Shown here one piece after another: positions 1 through 10,756 of a DNA stretch of 64,000 nt. Origin of the DNA: Halichondria panicea (lineage: Eukaryota; Porifera; Demospongiae; Suberitida; Halichondriidae); NCBI RefSeq assembly GCF_963675165.1, contig NC_087381.1, forward strand, positions 930,001-994,000, written 5' to 3'. Under the pieces are notes generated by a model, which ran no database searches, was not told the origin of the DNA, and saw nothing but the letters and a program-made list of their open reading frames with translations. Made by a program: the position numbers and the translations under genes. The first letter of the stretch is position 1. The number at the start of each line of letters is the position of its first letter.

Positions 1-1
1 A

Positions 2-688
2 AGCTGTAGCTGCAACACTGCAGGAGGATGGATGAGGGTGGCCAACCTTGACATGACTGATCCCAACCAAAACTGCCCAGAGGGATTGCAACTGGCAACC
101 AGGACTGAACCACCACTGCGTACTTGTGGCCGAGTGGAAGGACCAGTAGGATGTGTATCTGCTACCTATTCAACGTATGGGGTGAAGTACTCAAAAGTTT
201 GTGGTCGAATCATTGCATATCAAAATAGTACTCCGGATGCTTTTCATTCATACTTCTCCAACAGAGCTTTATCTATTGATTATGTTTACGTTGATGGTGT
301 GAGCCTAACCCATGGTCAGTCACCTCGTCAGCACATCTGGACATTTGCTGGTGCACTTGATGAAACTCGATCCAATATGCATAGGTGTCCCTGCACAAGA
401 CCTGACCTCAACTACACTGGAGTTGTACCACCCTTTATCGGTCAAGACTACTTCTGTGAAACTGGAAGTCGAGAAGTATTTAGCTTTATATTCTACCCTG
501 ATGATCCACTCTGGGACGGTCAGGGATGCGGGGGTACCAGTACTTGCTGTGAGTTCAACAATCCACCGTGGTTCTGCAAGCAACTCCCTCAACCAACTAC
601 AGACGATATCGAGTTGAGGATTTGTGGTAATGTTGGCATCGGTAATGAAGACACACCCATCGAGCTCGTTGAGATCTATGTACGCTGA
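2..688 (+). CDS. Fibrinogen-like cysteine-rich protein, C-terminal part (cut by window edge)
   Basis: The frame is open from base 2 and ends at TGA 686-688, giving 228 residues of the C-terminal domain; the start and signal sequence lie left of the window. The reading begins just before the GGWMRVANLDMTD motif and runs through KVCGRIIAYQ, VDGVSLTHG, IWTFA, CPCTRPDL, PPFIGQDYFCETGSR, LWDGQGCG, CCEFNNPPWFCKQLP and a final IELVEIYVR. The same order is seen in five other copies in this window. The first part of the domain in complete copies resembles the start of fibrinogen C-terminal domains, but the rest lacks the usual fibrinogen calcium site. Function is unknown; an extracellular binding or matrix role is an inference. 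Confidence 0.85.
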   Translation, partial: SCSCNTAGGWMRVANLDMTDPNQNCPEGLQLATRTEPPLRTCGRVEGPVGCVSATYSTYGVKYSKVCGRIIAYQNSTPDAFHSYFSNRALSIDYVYVDGVSLTHGQSPRQHIWTFAGALDETRSNMHRCPCTRPDLNYTGVVPPFIGQDYFCETGSREVFSFIFYPDDPLWDGQGCGGTSTCCEFNNPPWFCKQLPQPTTDDIELRICGNVGIGNEDTPIELVEIYVR

Positions 689-1996
689 ATATAGTTTCGT
701 TTTTTCGAACTACACATTCAGAGTAGAAACTGGATGATGCTATAAACATGATAGCTATATAGCAATTCCCTACCTAACTTTTTTACTGAGCTGTTTATAC
801 TTACACCATGCAGCGAAACTTGTTTAGTTGCTATTGCCGGATGCCTGTGCAAATAATATTAAATGAGTGAAACTATAGTGGTACATGAGTACTCACTTCA
901 GAACAGCGTGGCTAAAAATGTTCTGTCAACTTAGGCCGGTATAATGCAACAAAACTAACTCACACTTTTACAGAACGCAGATTAGCCTTGATCCCAGGCC
1001 GAGTTTTCGTTTTTATCACAATTAGGCGAACAACTAGTCGTGGGATCGGGACTAAACGCAGATATGTATGTACAGCGCGCAGAATGTGACCTTATCACAT
1101 AACAAATGCAGAGGCCAATATATTAATCGATTTTCCGGACGTTCCAGAGGCAGGCCGGAAAACTGAATATGCTGGATAATCGAATAGATAACCACGCATC
1201 GATCCACCTGCTTAAAAAGAACACCTGCCGGGTCATCTGCACATGTATGCGCAGAAAATAAAACTTGCTACATAGTAACAGCTGTTATTTGCACATGAAC
1301 ATTTAAAGTACCTGCATGTGTCCTGGAGAAATTTCCAGAGGAATAATCGAGGTTTCACTGTACATGGTACAACAGGTAAAAAGTATATGTTATTATGATC
1401 ATTCAATCAGCTTGGATTATAGTATGCACAAGGTTGAGCTATCTTACACTGCATAATAAATTAATGAAACAAAGAGTCTATAATTACAATCAAGTTTTTC
1501 TACTTCTGAGTCATCACAGTTCCTGGACCCTTGCCAGTAACTCAGAGGTTAAAAACAGTAGCTGTGGTGGTGGTCCACTACTGGTATCCCAGGAGAAGTT
1601 CAGCATAGCCGATGGTACCTATATAATATAGCAGGGAGTAAGTCACATGATCATTGTGATCGCATGCACAGTGTACGTGGTGGTCAAGCATCATTCGATT
1701 CATTGTGCACAAACTAACCCAACCACTTGTGGTAGTAGCCTCGTCCCTGGCAACCTAACGTTATTTTAGAGACAACTCGGCCTAGAGATGAGGTTACTGG
1801 TAGCTGAGAATGTACAACAAGAAGTGTGTTGTGTGTGTTTGGAAAGGGTGTAGTAAGCACACGGCTAACTGGGTTGGATGGAACCTCGCCCGCTGAAGCA
1901 TTAACAGTTCATATTTGCCCATGCAACAAAACTTATTGAGTCGCTATATTGCCATGCCCATGGCCATGCAAACTCATGAGTGAAGCTACAATAAAA
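626..1996. repeat. Duplicated 3' flank block, copy 1 (matches 6838-8240)
   Basis: From the last coding bases of the first gene to about 1996 the sequence is nearly identical to 6838-8240, with scattered substitutions and small indels. It contains no recognisable gene. A sub-block at about 1474-1625 (starting in the run ATTACAATCAAGTTTTTC) occurs again at 7720-7866 and 23247-23392, so part of this block is itself a dispersed repeat. Short frames here are not conserved in length between the copies. Confidence 0.85.
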
Positions 1997-1997
1997 A

Positions 1998-3217
1998 ATG
2001 AATGGCTCATAGAACATTTGTAGCAAATTAACTCATGACTTTGTGTAGTGTATAGGTATACGACAGCCATCCCTCAGCATGGTCTGAATAGTCTAGCTTA
2101 CTTAATACCTTGCTAATTAAAAACAAAACCTTACTTAAACTTCCGGGCATGAGCTATAAATTAGCTGAAAAGAGAATGTCAACAACTCCTTCAGTTATTC
2201 AATTTCTGGATTTCAAGAGTTCAGTTGACTTCAGGGGTTGAGCTGACCTTAAAGAGTTAATTGATTCTATGAGAGTTGGTCTACTGACATGCAGTTAACC
2301 TCATATAAGAAATGATCTTATGGAAGTTTATCTTGTGTGCATGTTGCTCAACAACTGTTTGCACTGCATTTTGTATTAACTGACTGTGACCATAATTATG
2401 TAACAAGTTTCCTGCTTCTCAAATGTCACATTGTCATTATAGCAAGGTACATTTACCATCACACTCTAAGTGTACTGTTACGAGTTGATTCTATGAGAGT
2501 TGATCTACTGACGTGTAGTTAACGTCATACAAAGTTGCTCTTGTAAGAAAAAGGATTTTGTGGGAGCTGGTCTTATGAAAGTTGATCTCGTTGTAAGGCA
2601 TTTGTCTTAATTATTAGTTGTGTTAAAACATTACTCCAACTGGCAACAGCAGATCGATGGTATACAAGTCAAAATTTAATGTGGTGAAATGAATAACAGT
2701 GTGTAACAGACAAACGTTAATGGAAGGTTAATGAGAATCCACTCAAAAAATTAAGGAGGTATTTCTCGCTATGCAGTCCCCAACAAAAACGTTAGGTCAT
2801 TACGACGACTATAAATGTGTGTATGCAGGCCAGTTCATACATGAGACAAGTGTTATTCTATGTAATCTTAATTTTTCAAACTAAAAAAACATTTGCAATG
2901 TGAACGTTGCTAGGATTGCCAGGAAAAGAAAAGCAAGGCACATTTACCATCACACTCTAAGTGTACTGTTACGAGTTGATTCTATGAGAGTTGATCTACT
3001 GACATGTAGTTAACGTCATACAAAGTTGCTCTTGTAGGAAAAAGGATTTCGTGGGAGTTGGTCTTATGAAATTTGATCTCATTGTAAGGCATTCGTCTTA
3101 ATTTAGAATCCACTCAAAAAATTAAGGAGTTATTTCTCGCTATGCAGTCCCCAACAAAAACGTTAGGTCATTACGACGACTATAAATGTGTGTATGCAGG
3201 CCAGTTCATACATGAGG
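1998..3217. repeat. Upstream block of fibrinogen-like gene with internal direct duplication
   Basis: This gene-free stretch matches 13431-14560 on the other side of the satellite array. Inside it, about 2452-2612 is repeated at 2940-3102 and about 2737-2845 is repeated at 3110-3217, an internal direct duplication with an offset near 375-490 bp. A short insert at about 2866-2935 shares ACATTTGCAATGTGAA and GCTAGGATTG with the large inverted-repeat element at 44202-44757, so it is probably a remnant of that family. Confidence 0.75.
3181..3187 (+). promoter_or_regulatory. Candidate TATA box of the 3389 gene
   Basis: TATAAAT sits about 200 bases before the start codon within a block (GACGACTATAAATGTGTGTA) that is repeated at 2810-2816 and has a related form at about 6273 upstream of the decayed copy. 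Its conservation upstream of several paralogues, not just its sequence, is the reason for the call. A transcription start site has not been shown. Confidence 0.4.
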
Positions 3218-3388
3218 CAAGTAACAATTTTAATAAAAGCCGATTAGTTTGGCACACAAGTGCACTTGCTATAACAGCTATAGACTATCAGTTCACAAGC
3301 TATCTAACTCTATTAATGATAATTACATGTGCAGATCTAGAACTAAAGTGACGATAATTAAAAAGGCATCAGTGCATTTGTAATAATC

Positions 3389-4661
3389 ATGGCATTTCAA
3401 CTGTTGATGATCTGCTCTCTCCTTGGTCTGGGGTCAGCCTGGAACCAACCCAGCACCTGCTACGTGAGACAGTCTTCATGCTCTGGGGACTCGGAGGTCA
3501 AAGAGGACACCAGAAGGATAAGAGAAACTTTAGAGAGCTCATTGACATCAATTAGCGCTTCACTGGAACAACTTGGTATGTAGATCAATAGGGTTGAATT
3601 TTTGTTGATCTATAAAATTTGCAGTTAAACAAAAGTGTGAGGCTGTAAATACCAACCCTCCAACAGAACCAGCTGCAACTACAGACTCTCCAACAGAACC
3701 AGCTGCAACTACCGACCCTCCAACAGAACCAGCTGTAACTACCGACCCTCCAACGGAACCAGCTGCAACTACCGACCCTCCAACAGAACCAGCTGTAACT
3801 ACCGACCCTCCAACGGAACCAGCTGCAAATACCGAGATACCTCCTCCAATAGGAACATTTGATGATCCAGCAAGCTCTTGTAGTGACATCTCCTCTCAAG
3901 GCCGACCATCTGGAGAATACTGGATTGCCACTGACCGTACTAGCTCTCCTGCTCAGGTTTACTGTGACATGAATCGAACAAGCTGTAGCTGCAACACTAC
4001 AGGAGGATGGATGAGGGTAGCCAACCTTGACATGACCAATCCCTACCAAAACTGCCCAGCTGGATTCGGACAGGTGAACAGGGACCAACCACCATTGCGT
4101 ACTTGTGGCAGAGGGGAAAGAGGATGTACTTCCACTACCTATTCAACTTATGGGGTGGAGTATTCAAAAGTTTGTGGTCGAATCATTGCCTATCAAAGTG
4201 GTACTCCGGATGCTTTTCATCCATATTTCCGTGACAGAGCTAGATCTATTGATGATGGTTACGTTGATGGTGTAAGCCTAACCCATGGTCAGTCACCTCG
4301 TCAGCACATCTGGACATTTGCTAATGCAGTTGATGAAACTCGATCCACTTATTATGTATGTCCCTGCACAAGACCTGACCTCCCCTACACTGGAATTGTA
4401 CCTCCCTTCATCGGTCAAGATTACTTCTGTGAAACTGGAAGTAGAGAAGCAGTTAGCTTTATATTCTACCGCGATGATCCAGTCTGGGATGGTCAGGGAT
4501 GCGGGAGTAACAGTACTTGCTGTGAGTTCAACAATCCACCGTGGTTCTGCAAGCAACTCCCTCTACCAACTACAGACGATATCGAGTTGAGGCTTTGTTT
4601 TGATCACAACTTTAGTAATGAAAACACACCCATCGAGCTCGTCGAGATCTATGTACGCTGA
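3389..4661 (+). CDS. Secreted fibrinogen-like cysteine-rich protein with Thr/Pro repeat stalk
   Basis: Two exons, 3389-3575 and 3625-4661, joined across a 49-nt GT-AG intron, give 407 residues. The start is followed by a clear signal peptide (MAFQLLMICSLLGLGSA). Exon 2 opens with VKQKCEAVNT, then six 10-residue units of the type PPTEPAATTD, a likely O-glycosylated stalk, then the domain ASSCSDI...PSGEYWIAT...QVYCDM...GGWMRVANLDM and the cysteine-rich remainder ending IELVEIYVR. The PSG-YWI and VYCDM motifs are those that open fibrinogen C-terminal domains; the rest is a different, lineage-specific fold region with CCEFNNPPWFCKQL. Predicted extracellular. Its closest relative here is the 14694 gene, with the same intron position. 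Role unknown; a lectin-like or adhesion role is inference. Confidence 0.85.
3655..3830 (+). repeat. Coding minisatellite, 30-bp unit
   Basis: Six units of a 30-bp repeat encode PPTEPA(A/V)TTD in frame within exon 2 of the 3389 gene. Units differ mainly by single substitutions that swap Ala and Val or are silent. The parallel array in the 14694 gene also has six units but a different order of variants. Confidence 0.85.
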
Positions 4662-4971
4662 ATATAGTTTAGTTTTTTTCTAGAACTACACATTCAGAGT
4701 ATAGAAACTGAATATAAACATGATAGCTGTAGCAATTCCCGACAAAACTTTTTTACTGACTTGCATGCATGTCGGGAAGCTTATTTAGTCACTATTTTCA
4801 TGCCCATGCAAATAATTATGAGTGAAACTATAATGGTATATTACTTTATTACTTAGAACAACTGGGGCTATACAGTGGAACCTCGGAATATAATGGAAAA
4901 GTTAATTGGTGCAGGAGGTTTTGTCTGTTATTCGGAAGTTTCCTATATTGGTTAAATATAAGGTTACCTAA

Positions 4972-5013
4972 GAAGACACACCAATTGAAATTGCCAAAAT
5001 ATATGTTAGCTGA
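4972..5013 (+). pseudogene. C-terminal tail remnant of a fibrinogen-like gene
   Basis: Thirteen codons (EDTPIEIAKIYVS) followed by TGA match the last residues of the neighbouring family members, with no upstream domain. The following bases to about 5320 match the 3' flank of the 15969 gene end (15970-16245). This is a truncated copy retaining only the gene end and its flank. Confidence 0.7.
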
Positions 5014-6324
5014 ACATGTTTTCGTTAGCACTATATAGTTAGCGCTAGATCAATGAACATTTAAGAGTATAGAAACTGAATAATAGCATGCAGTCTAGAA
5101 ATAATATTATGATAGCATTATAGTAGTAATTCCCTATACCTAACTTTTTTACTGAGCTGTTTATACTTACACCATGCAGCGAAACTTGTTTAGTCGCTAA
5201 TGCTGGATGCCCGTGCAAATAATATTAATGAGTGAAACTATAGTGGTACATGAATACTCACTTTAGAACAGCGGGGCTAAAAATGTTCTGTCCATAATTT
5301 ATAGGCCGGTATAATGTAACAAAACTGACTCAGTCGCAGGTAGTTGCAAGCAGTCCTTTACTACTGATAATACCCCTGTCCCACCTCCCACCACTGTTGA
5401 CATGCTCAAGATAGACATACTGATAGTGGATGGATGGATTGATTATCAAAGATCTCAGAATGCCATGTGTGAGCGCACATCCCGGCAGTAACACACCAAG
5501 ATCAAAGGTCATTTAGCTACTACGGTTAGTATGCAATGAAGCTACGCCCCCGCTTCCTGAAGCAATTAAAAGTTGGAGGCGAATATATACCGTTAGTGAT
5601 CCGGTTCATATTTCACACAAATGTCACAAATGATATGGGCAACAGATATATAAACTCAAAATAACTGTGTCTTGTGTCTTGGGTGAGATCCAGAGGGGGG
5701 CTTTTTGCTGTTTTCGACCCAACCCTACTATTAGCACTACCGTGCTAATGATAGGAACACCCACACACATGTAAAACACACCTATGAATAATTTGCGCTT
5801 TGTGTTTGCTCACAACTACACCACGTCTGACCCACACCTCTATAGAGCTGGGTTGACTAATCAGAACCCGGATTAGGCCCTTACACAAACGCAGATATAG
5901 GTTTAATCGGATTAAAGGCCTTGTGTAAACATGTTATTTCCAACCATGCATGCCCCCCAGAAAATGTTAAGGACATTAGTGATTACTATAGCATGGTGTG
6001 TACTATACGAGTGGTACATCAATGTATGCTGCCTAAAAGCCTATTTATGTATACTATTATCAAGGGCGTATTATGTTATTTCAGGCCATGTAAATCTCCC
6101 ACAAAAGTTGATACTATAGATGTGTACTATACGATGGGTATACATATACAATATAATGTGTGCGTGCAGTCCACATGCATGCGTGCTTGTATAGCTAGTA
6201 TATGTTATTTCAGGCCATGCAGTTTCCCACAAAAGTTGATTGCATGCACGCCCTGGTAGTATATACGACGGGTATAAATGTGTGTATAAAAAGTGTGTAT
6301 ATGCATGCATGAGGCACGTTAACA
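5014..6324. other. Intergenic stretch with 131-bp tandem repeats
   Basis: The first 300 bases are a paralogous 3' flank. From 5330 to 5920 nothing recognisable is seen. Between about 5930 and 6290 a unit starting ATGTTATTTCAGGCCATG and including CCCACAAAAGTTGAT occurs about three times with a spacing near 131 bp; it is related to the upstream blocks of other family members (2767-2845, 3137-3217). TATAAAT at about 6273 lies 50 bases before the start of the decayed gene at 6325. Confidence 0.6.
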
Positions 6325-6895
6325 ATGAAGTATCAACTGCTGATGATCTGCTCTCTCCTTGGTCTGGGGTCACCCTGGAACCAACCCAGCACCTGCTACG
6401 TGAGACAGACTATCTGTTCTACAAATTATAAAGAGGCAATTGAACAGCTGACTGATAATATAGACGACAAATTCAAATGTTAGAGGCTCAACTAATCAAC
6501 TCAAACAGACAATCTGAAATGAAGATCACGGAATTGCAAGTGCAACTAAATACGTCTATCCAGATATTGCAAGCTGATAAAGATTCATTTAACAAAAGCC
6601 TTCAGCTGGTGCAATCTCAACTAGACAATTCCAACGAGCAGTTTGGAGGTCAGCAAACTCAGCTAAATAGCTCAAATCAATTGCTTCTAAGGCTACAAGA
6701 TCAGTTAAGTGCTACCACTGGGATTTTACAGCAAAGCCTTTCCGAGCAAGAAAATAGACTGGAAAATATACGATTAATTGTGGAAGAGCTTGAACAAGTT
6801 CGTTTGGGTGGCGTTAACAACCCAGCAAGCTCTTTAATGTTGGCATCGGTAATGAAGACACACCCATCGAGCTCGTTGAGATCTATTTACGCTGA
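6325..6895 (+). pseudogene. Fibrinogen-like family member with coiled coil; domain deleted
   Basis: ATG 6325 begins a signal peptide like that of the 3389 gene (MKYQLLMICSLLGLGS). The frame closes at a TAG near 6478 through a one-base shift; the continuing frame (from 6477) encodes a heptad-rich coiled coil with repeated QLNSSN-type segments up to NNPASS at about 6833. At that point, where the cysteine-rich domain should start, the sequence jumps directly to the last 18 codons of a family member (matching 630-688). About 700 bp of domain are missing, and the tail is read out of frame or truncated. Not expected to make a working product. Confidence 0.8.
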
Positions 6896-8240
6896 ATATA
6901 GTTTCGTTTTTTCGAACTACACATTCAGAGTAGAAACTGGATGATGCTATAAACATGATAGCTATATAGCAATTCCCTACCTAACTTTTTTACTGAGCTG
7001 TTTATACTTACACCATGCATGCAGCGAAACTTGTTTAGTTGCTATTGCCGGATGCCCGTGCAAATAATATTAAATGAGTGAAACTATAGTGGTACATGAG
7101 TACTCACTTCAGAACAGCGTGGCTAAAAATGTTCTGTCAACTTAGGCCGGTATAATGCAACAAAACTAACTCACACTTTTACAGAACACAGATTAGCTTT
7201 GATCCCAGGCCGAGTTTTCGTTTTATCACAATTAGGCGAACAACTAGTCGTGGGATCGGGACTAAACGCAGATATGTATGTACAGCGCGCAGAATGTGAC
7301 CTTATCACATAACAAATGCAGAGGCCAATATAAAAATCGATTTTCCGGACGTTCCTGAGGCAGGCCGGATAACTGAATATGCTGGATAATCGAATAGATA
7401 ACCACGCATCGATCCACCTGCTTAAAAAGAACACCTGCCGGGTCATCTGCACATGTATGCGCAGAAAATAAAACTTGCTACATAGTAACAGCTGTTATTT
7501 GCACATGAACATTTAAAGTACCTGCATGTGTCCTAGAGAAATTTCCAGAGGAATAATCGAGGTTTCACTGTACATGGTACAATAGGTACAATAGGTAAAA
7601 AGTATGTTATTATGATCATTCAATCAGCTGGGATTATAGTATGCACTTGAAATAGAAAGGTTGAGCTATATCTTACACTGCATAATATAAATGAAACAAA
7701 GAGTCAATGACAGTCTATAATTACAATCAAGTTTTTCTACTTCTGAGTCATCACAGTTCCTGGACCCTTGCCAGTAACTCAGAGGTTAAAACGGTGGCTG
7801 TGCATGCATGGTGGTGGTCCACTACTGGTATCCCAGGAGAAGTTCAGCATAGCCGATGGTACCTATATAATATAGCAGGGAGTAAGTCACATGATATTGT
7901 GATCGCATGCACAGTGTACGTGGTGGTCAAACATCATTCGATTCATTGTGCACAAACTAACCCAACCACTTGTGGTAGTAGCCTCGTCCCTGGCAACCTA
8001 ACGTTATTTTAGAGACAACTCGGCCTAGAGATGAGGTTACTGGTAGCTGAGAATGTACAACAAGAAGTGTGTTGTGTGTGTTTGGAAAGGGGGTAGTAAG
8101 CACAAGGCTAACTGGGTTGGATGGAACCTCGCCCGCTGAAGCATTAACAGTTCATATTTGCCCATGCAACAAAACTTATTGAGTCGCTATATATTGCCAT
8201 GCCCATGGCCATGCAAACTCATGAGTGAAACTACAATAAA
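6838..8240. repeat. Duplicated 3' flank block, copy 2 (matches 626-1996)
   Basis: A near-identical copy of 626-1996, beginning in the last codons of a fibrinogen-like gene. It ends abruptly at CTACAATAAA (8240). In copy 1 the same point runs straight on into the block at 1998; here the satellite array begins instead. No gene is seen in it. Confidence 0.85.
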
Positions 8241-8686
8241 CTAGAGCACTAAAGTGCAAACCCTCGGCTGGTGACATGATTATAAAGAAACCAGAAATAT
8301 AATGCAGTCCATAATTATAGTGATGTTGTTATCATGTATGACTTGCACAGCAACTCAGGAGCAATAAAACTAAACCAGACTGGAGGCATGCTGAAACATT
8401 TGAGAACAGGTAGTGGTACTATAGATATATGCACTGTGGATTAGGATCACAGTAAAGAAGCCTGGAGTCTCAGAGAAGTATGGCTCCAGGTTCTGCATGG
8501 AGTAGGATCCCAGTCAGCAGTAGCTGGGCGGAGCCCGGCACCTGTTCCCAACGGGTGGCCGGGTGACACGCTTATATAGGATTTGTACTGCTGCACTGAG
8601 GAGTGCAGCCCAATCAGATTGCAGTATTGCAAGTGGTTGGTTAACACCCACTTAGCTAGGTGGGTGTGCAGCTGGGCGGAGCTGCC

Positions 8687-10095
8687 ATGAGCAAAATGGA
8701 GAAAGTTACAGAAGCTGCTAACGAGCTTGGAAGTAGTCACTTCTTTTCTGAGAGGCAGAGATGTCTTGCTGTATTGCCTACTGGATTTGGAAAGAGCCTT
8801 TGCTATGCTTGTTTGCCTGCAGCATTTGACAAAATATTGGAGAAGGAGAAAGGTTATTCTATTGTAGTAAGTAGTCACTCCTCTGCTGGCCATCATTCAT
8901 GATCAGATATGTAAGGCTAGATAGAACATACATATAATTATACGTACATGTGAATATGAGCTGTTTACACGTAACTAGATCATTCTAAGCTGGATGCTTT
9001 TATTCTATATATAGGTAGCCATCTATTGTTCTAAAGGCATCTAGCACATATGTCTCGGGCGAGATGTCTGATGCAGCTACAATGGATGCGATCTTCCATG
9101 GAAAGTATCAGCTAGTATTCTTTACACCTGAAATGATCATCAGCAAGAAGCATTGGAGAAGACTTCTGGGGGGAGATGTGTATGCTAATAGACTCAAGGC
9201 TTTGATAATCGATGAGAAGAAATGGTATGTATTTGACTCATTGTTTTTTATTAACATGTGTACCAATAATATTATTGCAGGGGTGAGACTTTCAGGCAAA
9301 TGCTGTTGAGAATTAGAGAAGTGCGCAGCCTCATTCCAACATCAGTTCATGTGATGGCGCTAACAGCAACAGCTACCCGAAGTGACATTTCATTCATTTC
9401 TCGTATTGTTGGCCTAAGAAACCCATTTGTCATTACGAGAGTCCCAGTAATCCCAAATTTGATTTATGCTGTTGGATTGTTCAAAAGTATACCAGAGACA
9501 TTCCAAAACTTGGCCCAGAAATTGGTAATCGAGAGAAACAAGTTTCCCAAAACAATCATATATGGACGTTCTTTTGGAGTGTGTGGTGACATGTACCTCT
9601 TCTTTAAGGATTACCTTGGAGCTGCATTCACAAATCCTGATGATGCACCTGATCTTCCTGAATTTCACCTCGTGGACATGTTTACAAGTGTCACTGATCC
9701 AGCCCATAAATCTGAAATCATTCGTTTATTTAAGGGTGATGGCAATCTTCGCATTGTTGTAGCTACTATGGCATTTGGTATGGGTGTTGATTGTCCCAAC
9801 ATTTGGTAAATCATTCATGTTGGCCTGTCAGACGATATCAGTAGCTATGTACAAGAGACTGGTAGAGCAGGTCGAGATGGTAAACCATCACGTGTAACCC
9901 TTTTAAAGGCAAGAATTTACCATCAAGTTAATAATGAGATTAAAGAATAATTATGCTTCAAACTTCAACACTACAGATTGTAGAAGGGATAGTCTTTTCC
10001 GAAATATTGACAATTACAAACATGTTGATCTCGGTTTCAATTGCTTGTGCTGTGATATTTGTTCTAAGTCATGTTTATGTGGACAGTGTGACCTA
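8687..10095 (+). pseudogene. RecQ-type ATP-dependent DNA helicase, decayed
   Basis: Readable segments follow the order of a RecQ helicase: Walker A VLPTGFGKSLCY (about 8772-8807), TPLLAIIHDQI after a one-base shift (about 8875), a segment with YQLVFFTPEMI (9100-9140), LIIDE (about 9200), then after a 56-nt GT-AG intron (9225-9280) WGETFRQMLL, ALTATAT, VATMAFGMGVDCPN, and after a stop at 9807-9809 the motif VI ETGRAGRDG and a cysteine-rich RecQ zinc segment (about 9970-10095). The DEAH box is lost: LIIDE is followed directly by KKWGE, so four codons including the AH are missing relative to the family. With shifts, stops and this deletion it cannot be an active helicase. It lies wholly inside the 8521-10586 transposon. 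Confidence 0.8.
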
Positions 10096-10145
10096 AGACT
10101 TAGTTACTTCTTTCAGCTAATTACAAATTTTATTTTCATTATTAC

Positions 10146-10390
10146 CTGTGCTTCAAGAAAGCTGCTATATCTACCGAAACATTTCCTGCACATTTTGGGC
10201 AATCTGTTTTTATCACTCCATTTACAATACTGTTAATGTCGACATCAGCACACATCTGTTCTTCCTCATTCTCCAGTAGCATTGTCCACAGATCCAACAC
10301 TTCCTTTCCAGCTGGACCATCAAGAGCTCTCCTGTTACCAGGCCTTGATAGCTCATCCCCACATCCAAAACATTGTAGCACTTGGGCCAT
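10146..10390 (-). pseudogene. First exon of an unknown zinc-binding element protein
   Basis: The minus-strand frame from ATG 10390 reads MAQVLQCFGCGDELSRPG and later DCPKCAGN, a CxxC...CxxC pattern, and reaches a good splice donor (GCACAG then GTAATA) after 245 nt. No following exon is found before the helicase, so the rest of the gene appears to have been deleted. It probably belongs to the original coding content of the transposon. Family not recognised. Confidence 0.45.
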
Positions 10391-10756
10391 TCTTAATTTA
10401 GTAGCAAAGTCATGTTGTTTTCAGTGCCAGCCAGTGTGTTGCAGTGCGGTGCATATTGCGTTTAACACCCACTTAAAATGATTATTTCATGATGCTCCAA
10501 GCAGTATTACATAATACACAAGTACAAATCCTATATAAGCGTATCCCCCGACCTCCCGTCAGGGACGGTCGGGCTCCGCCCAACTAAGTCAGCAGCAGGA
10601 GCTATAATTTAAGCTTCTACTTTAGTGACCCTGTTCCATTGTTCCTGGTATATACAGCTTTCTACTTTAGTGACCCTGTTCCATCGTTCTTGGTACAGGA
10701 TCACTTCAGTTATAAGTAACACATGTGCAAGTTCTGTTCAAGCTCGCTTTTATTAG

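Larger units (their letters stand above)
8521..10586. mobile_element. DNA transposon with terminal inverted repeats carrying a RecQ-like helicase
   Basis: The left end TAGCTGGGCGGAGCCCG (8521-8537) matches the inverted right end (10570-10586) with one mismatch. A second inverted block of 22 bases ending in GCTTATATAGGATTTGTACT lies about 50 bases inside both ends. Flanks are AGTCAGCAG at 8512-8520 and again at 10587-10595, a 9-bp target duplication. The empty site is visible in a sister unit near 11320, where one AGTCAGCAG is followed by CAGGAGCTATAATTCAAGC. Inside are a decayed helicase on the plus strand and a zinc-binding exon on the minus strand; no transposase is recognised. A 9-bp duplication is typical of Mutator-like elements, but the superfamily cannot be fixed from this. 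Confidence 0.85.

Noticed and set aside
3560-4088. Long minus-strand frames opposite the 3389 gene (and 14865-15354 opposite the 14694 gene)
   Set aside because: They are produced by the 30-bp coding minisatellite and the conserved domain read on the wrong strand; no start context or domain.
8447-8896. 149-codon minus-strand frame at the left end of the transposon
   Set aside because: Lies across the inverted repeat and opposite the Walker A region of the helicase; no family resemblance.
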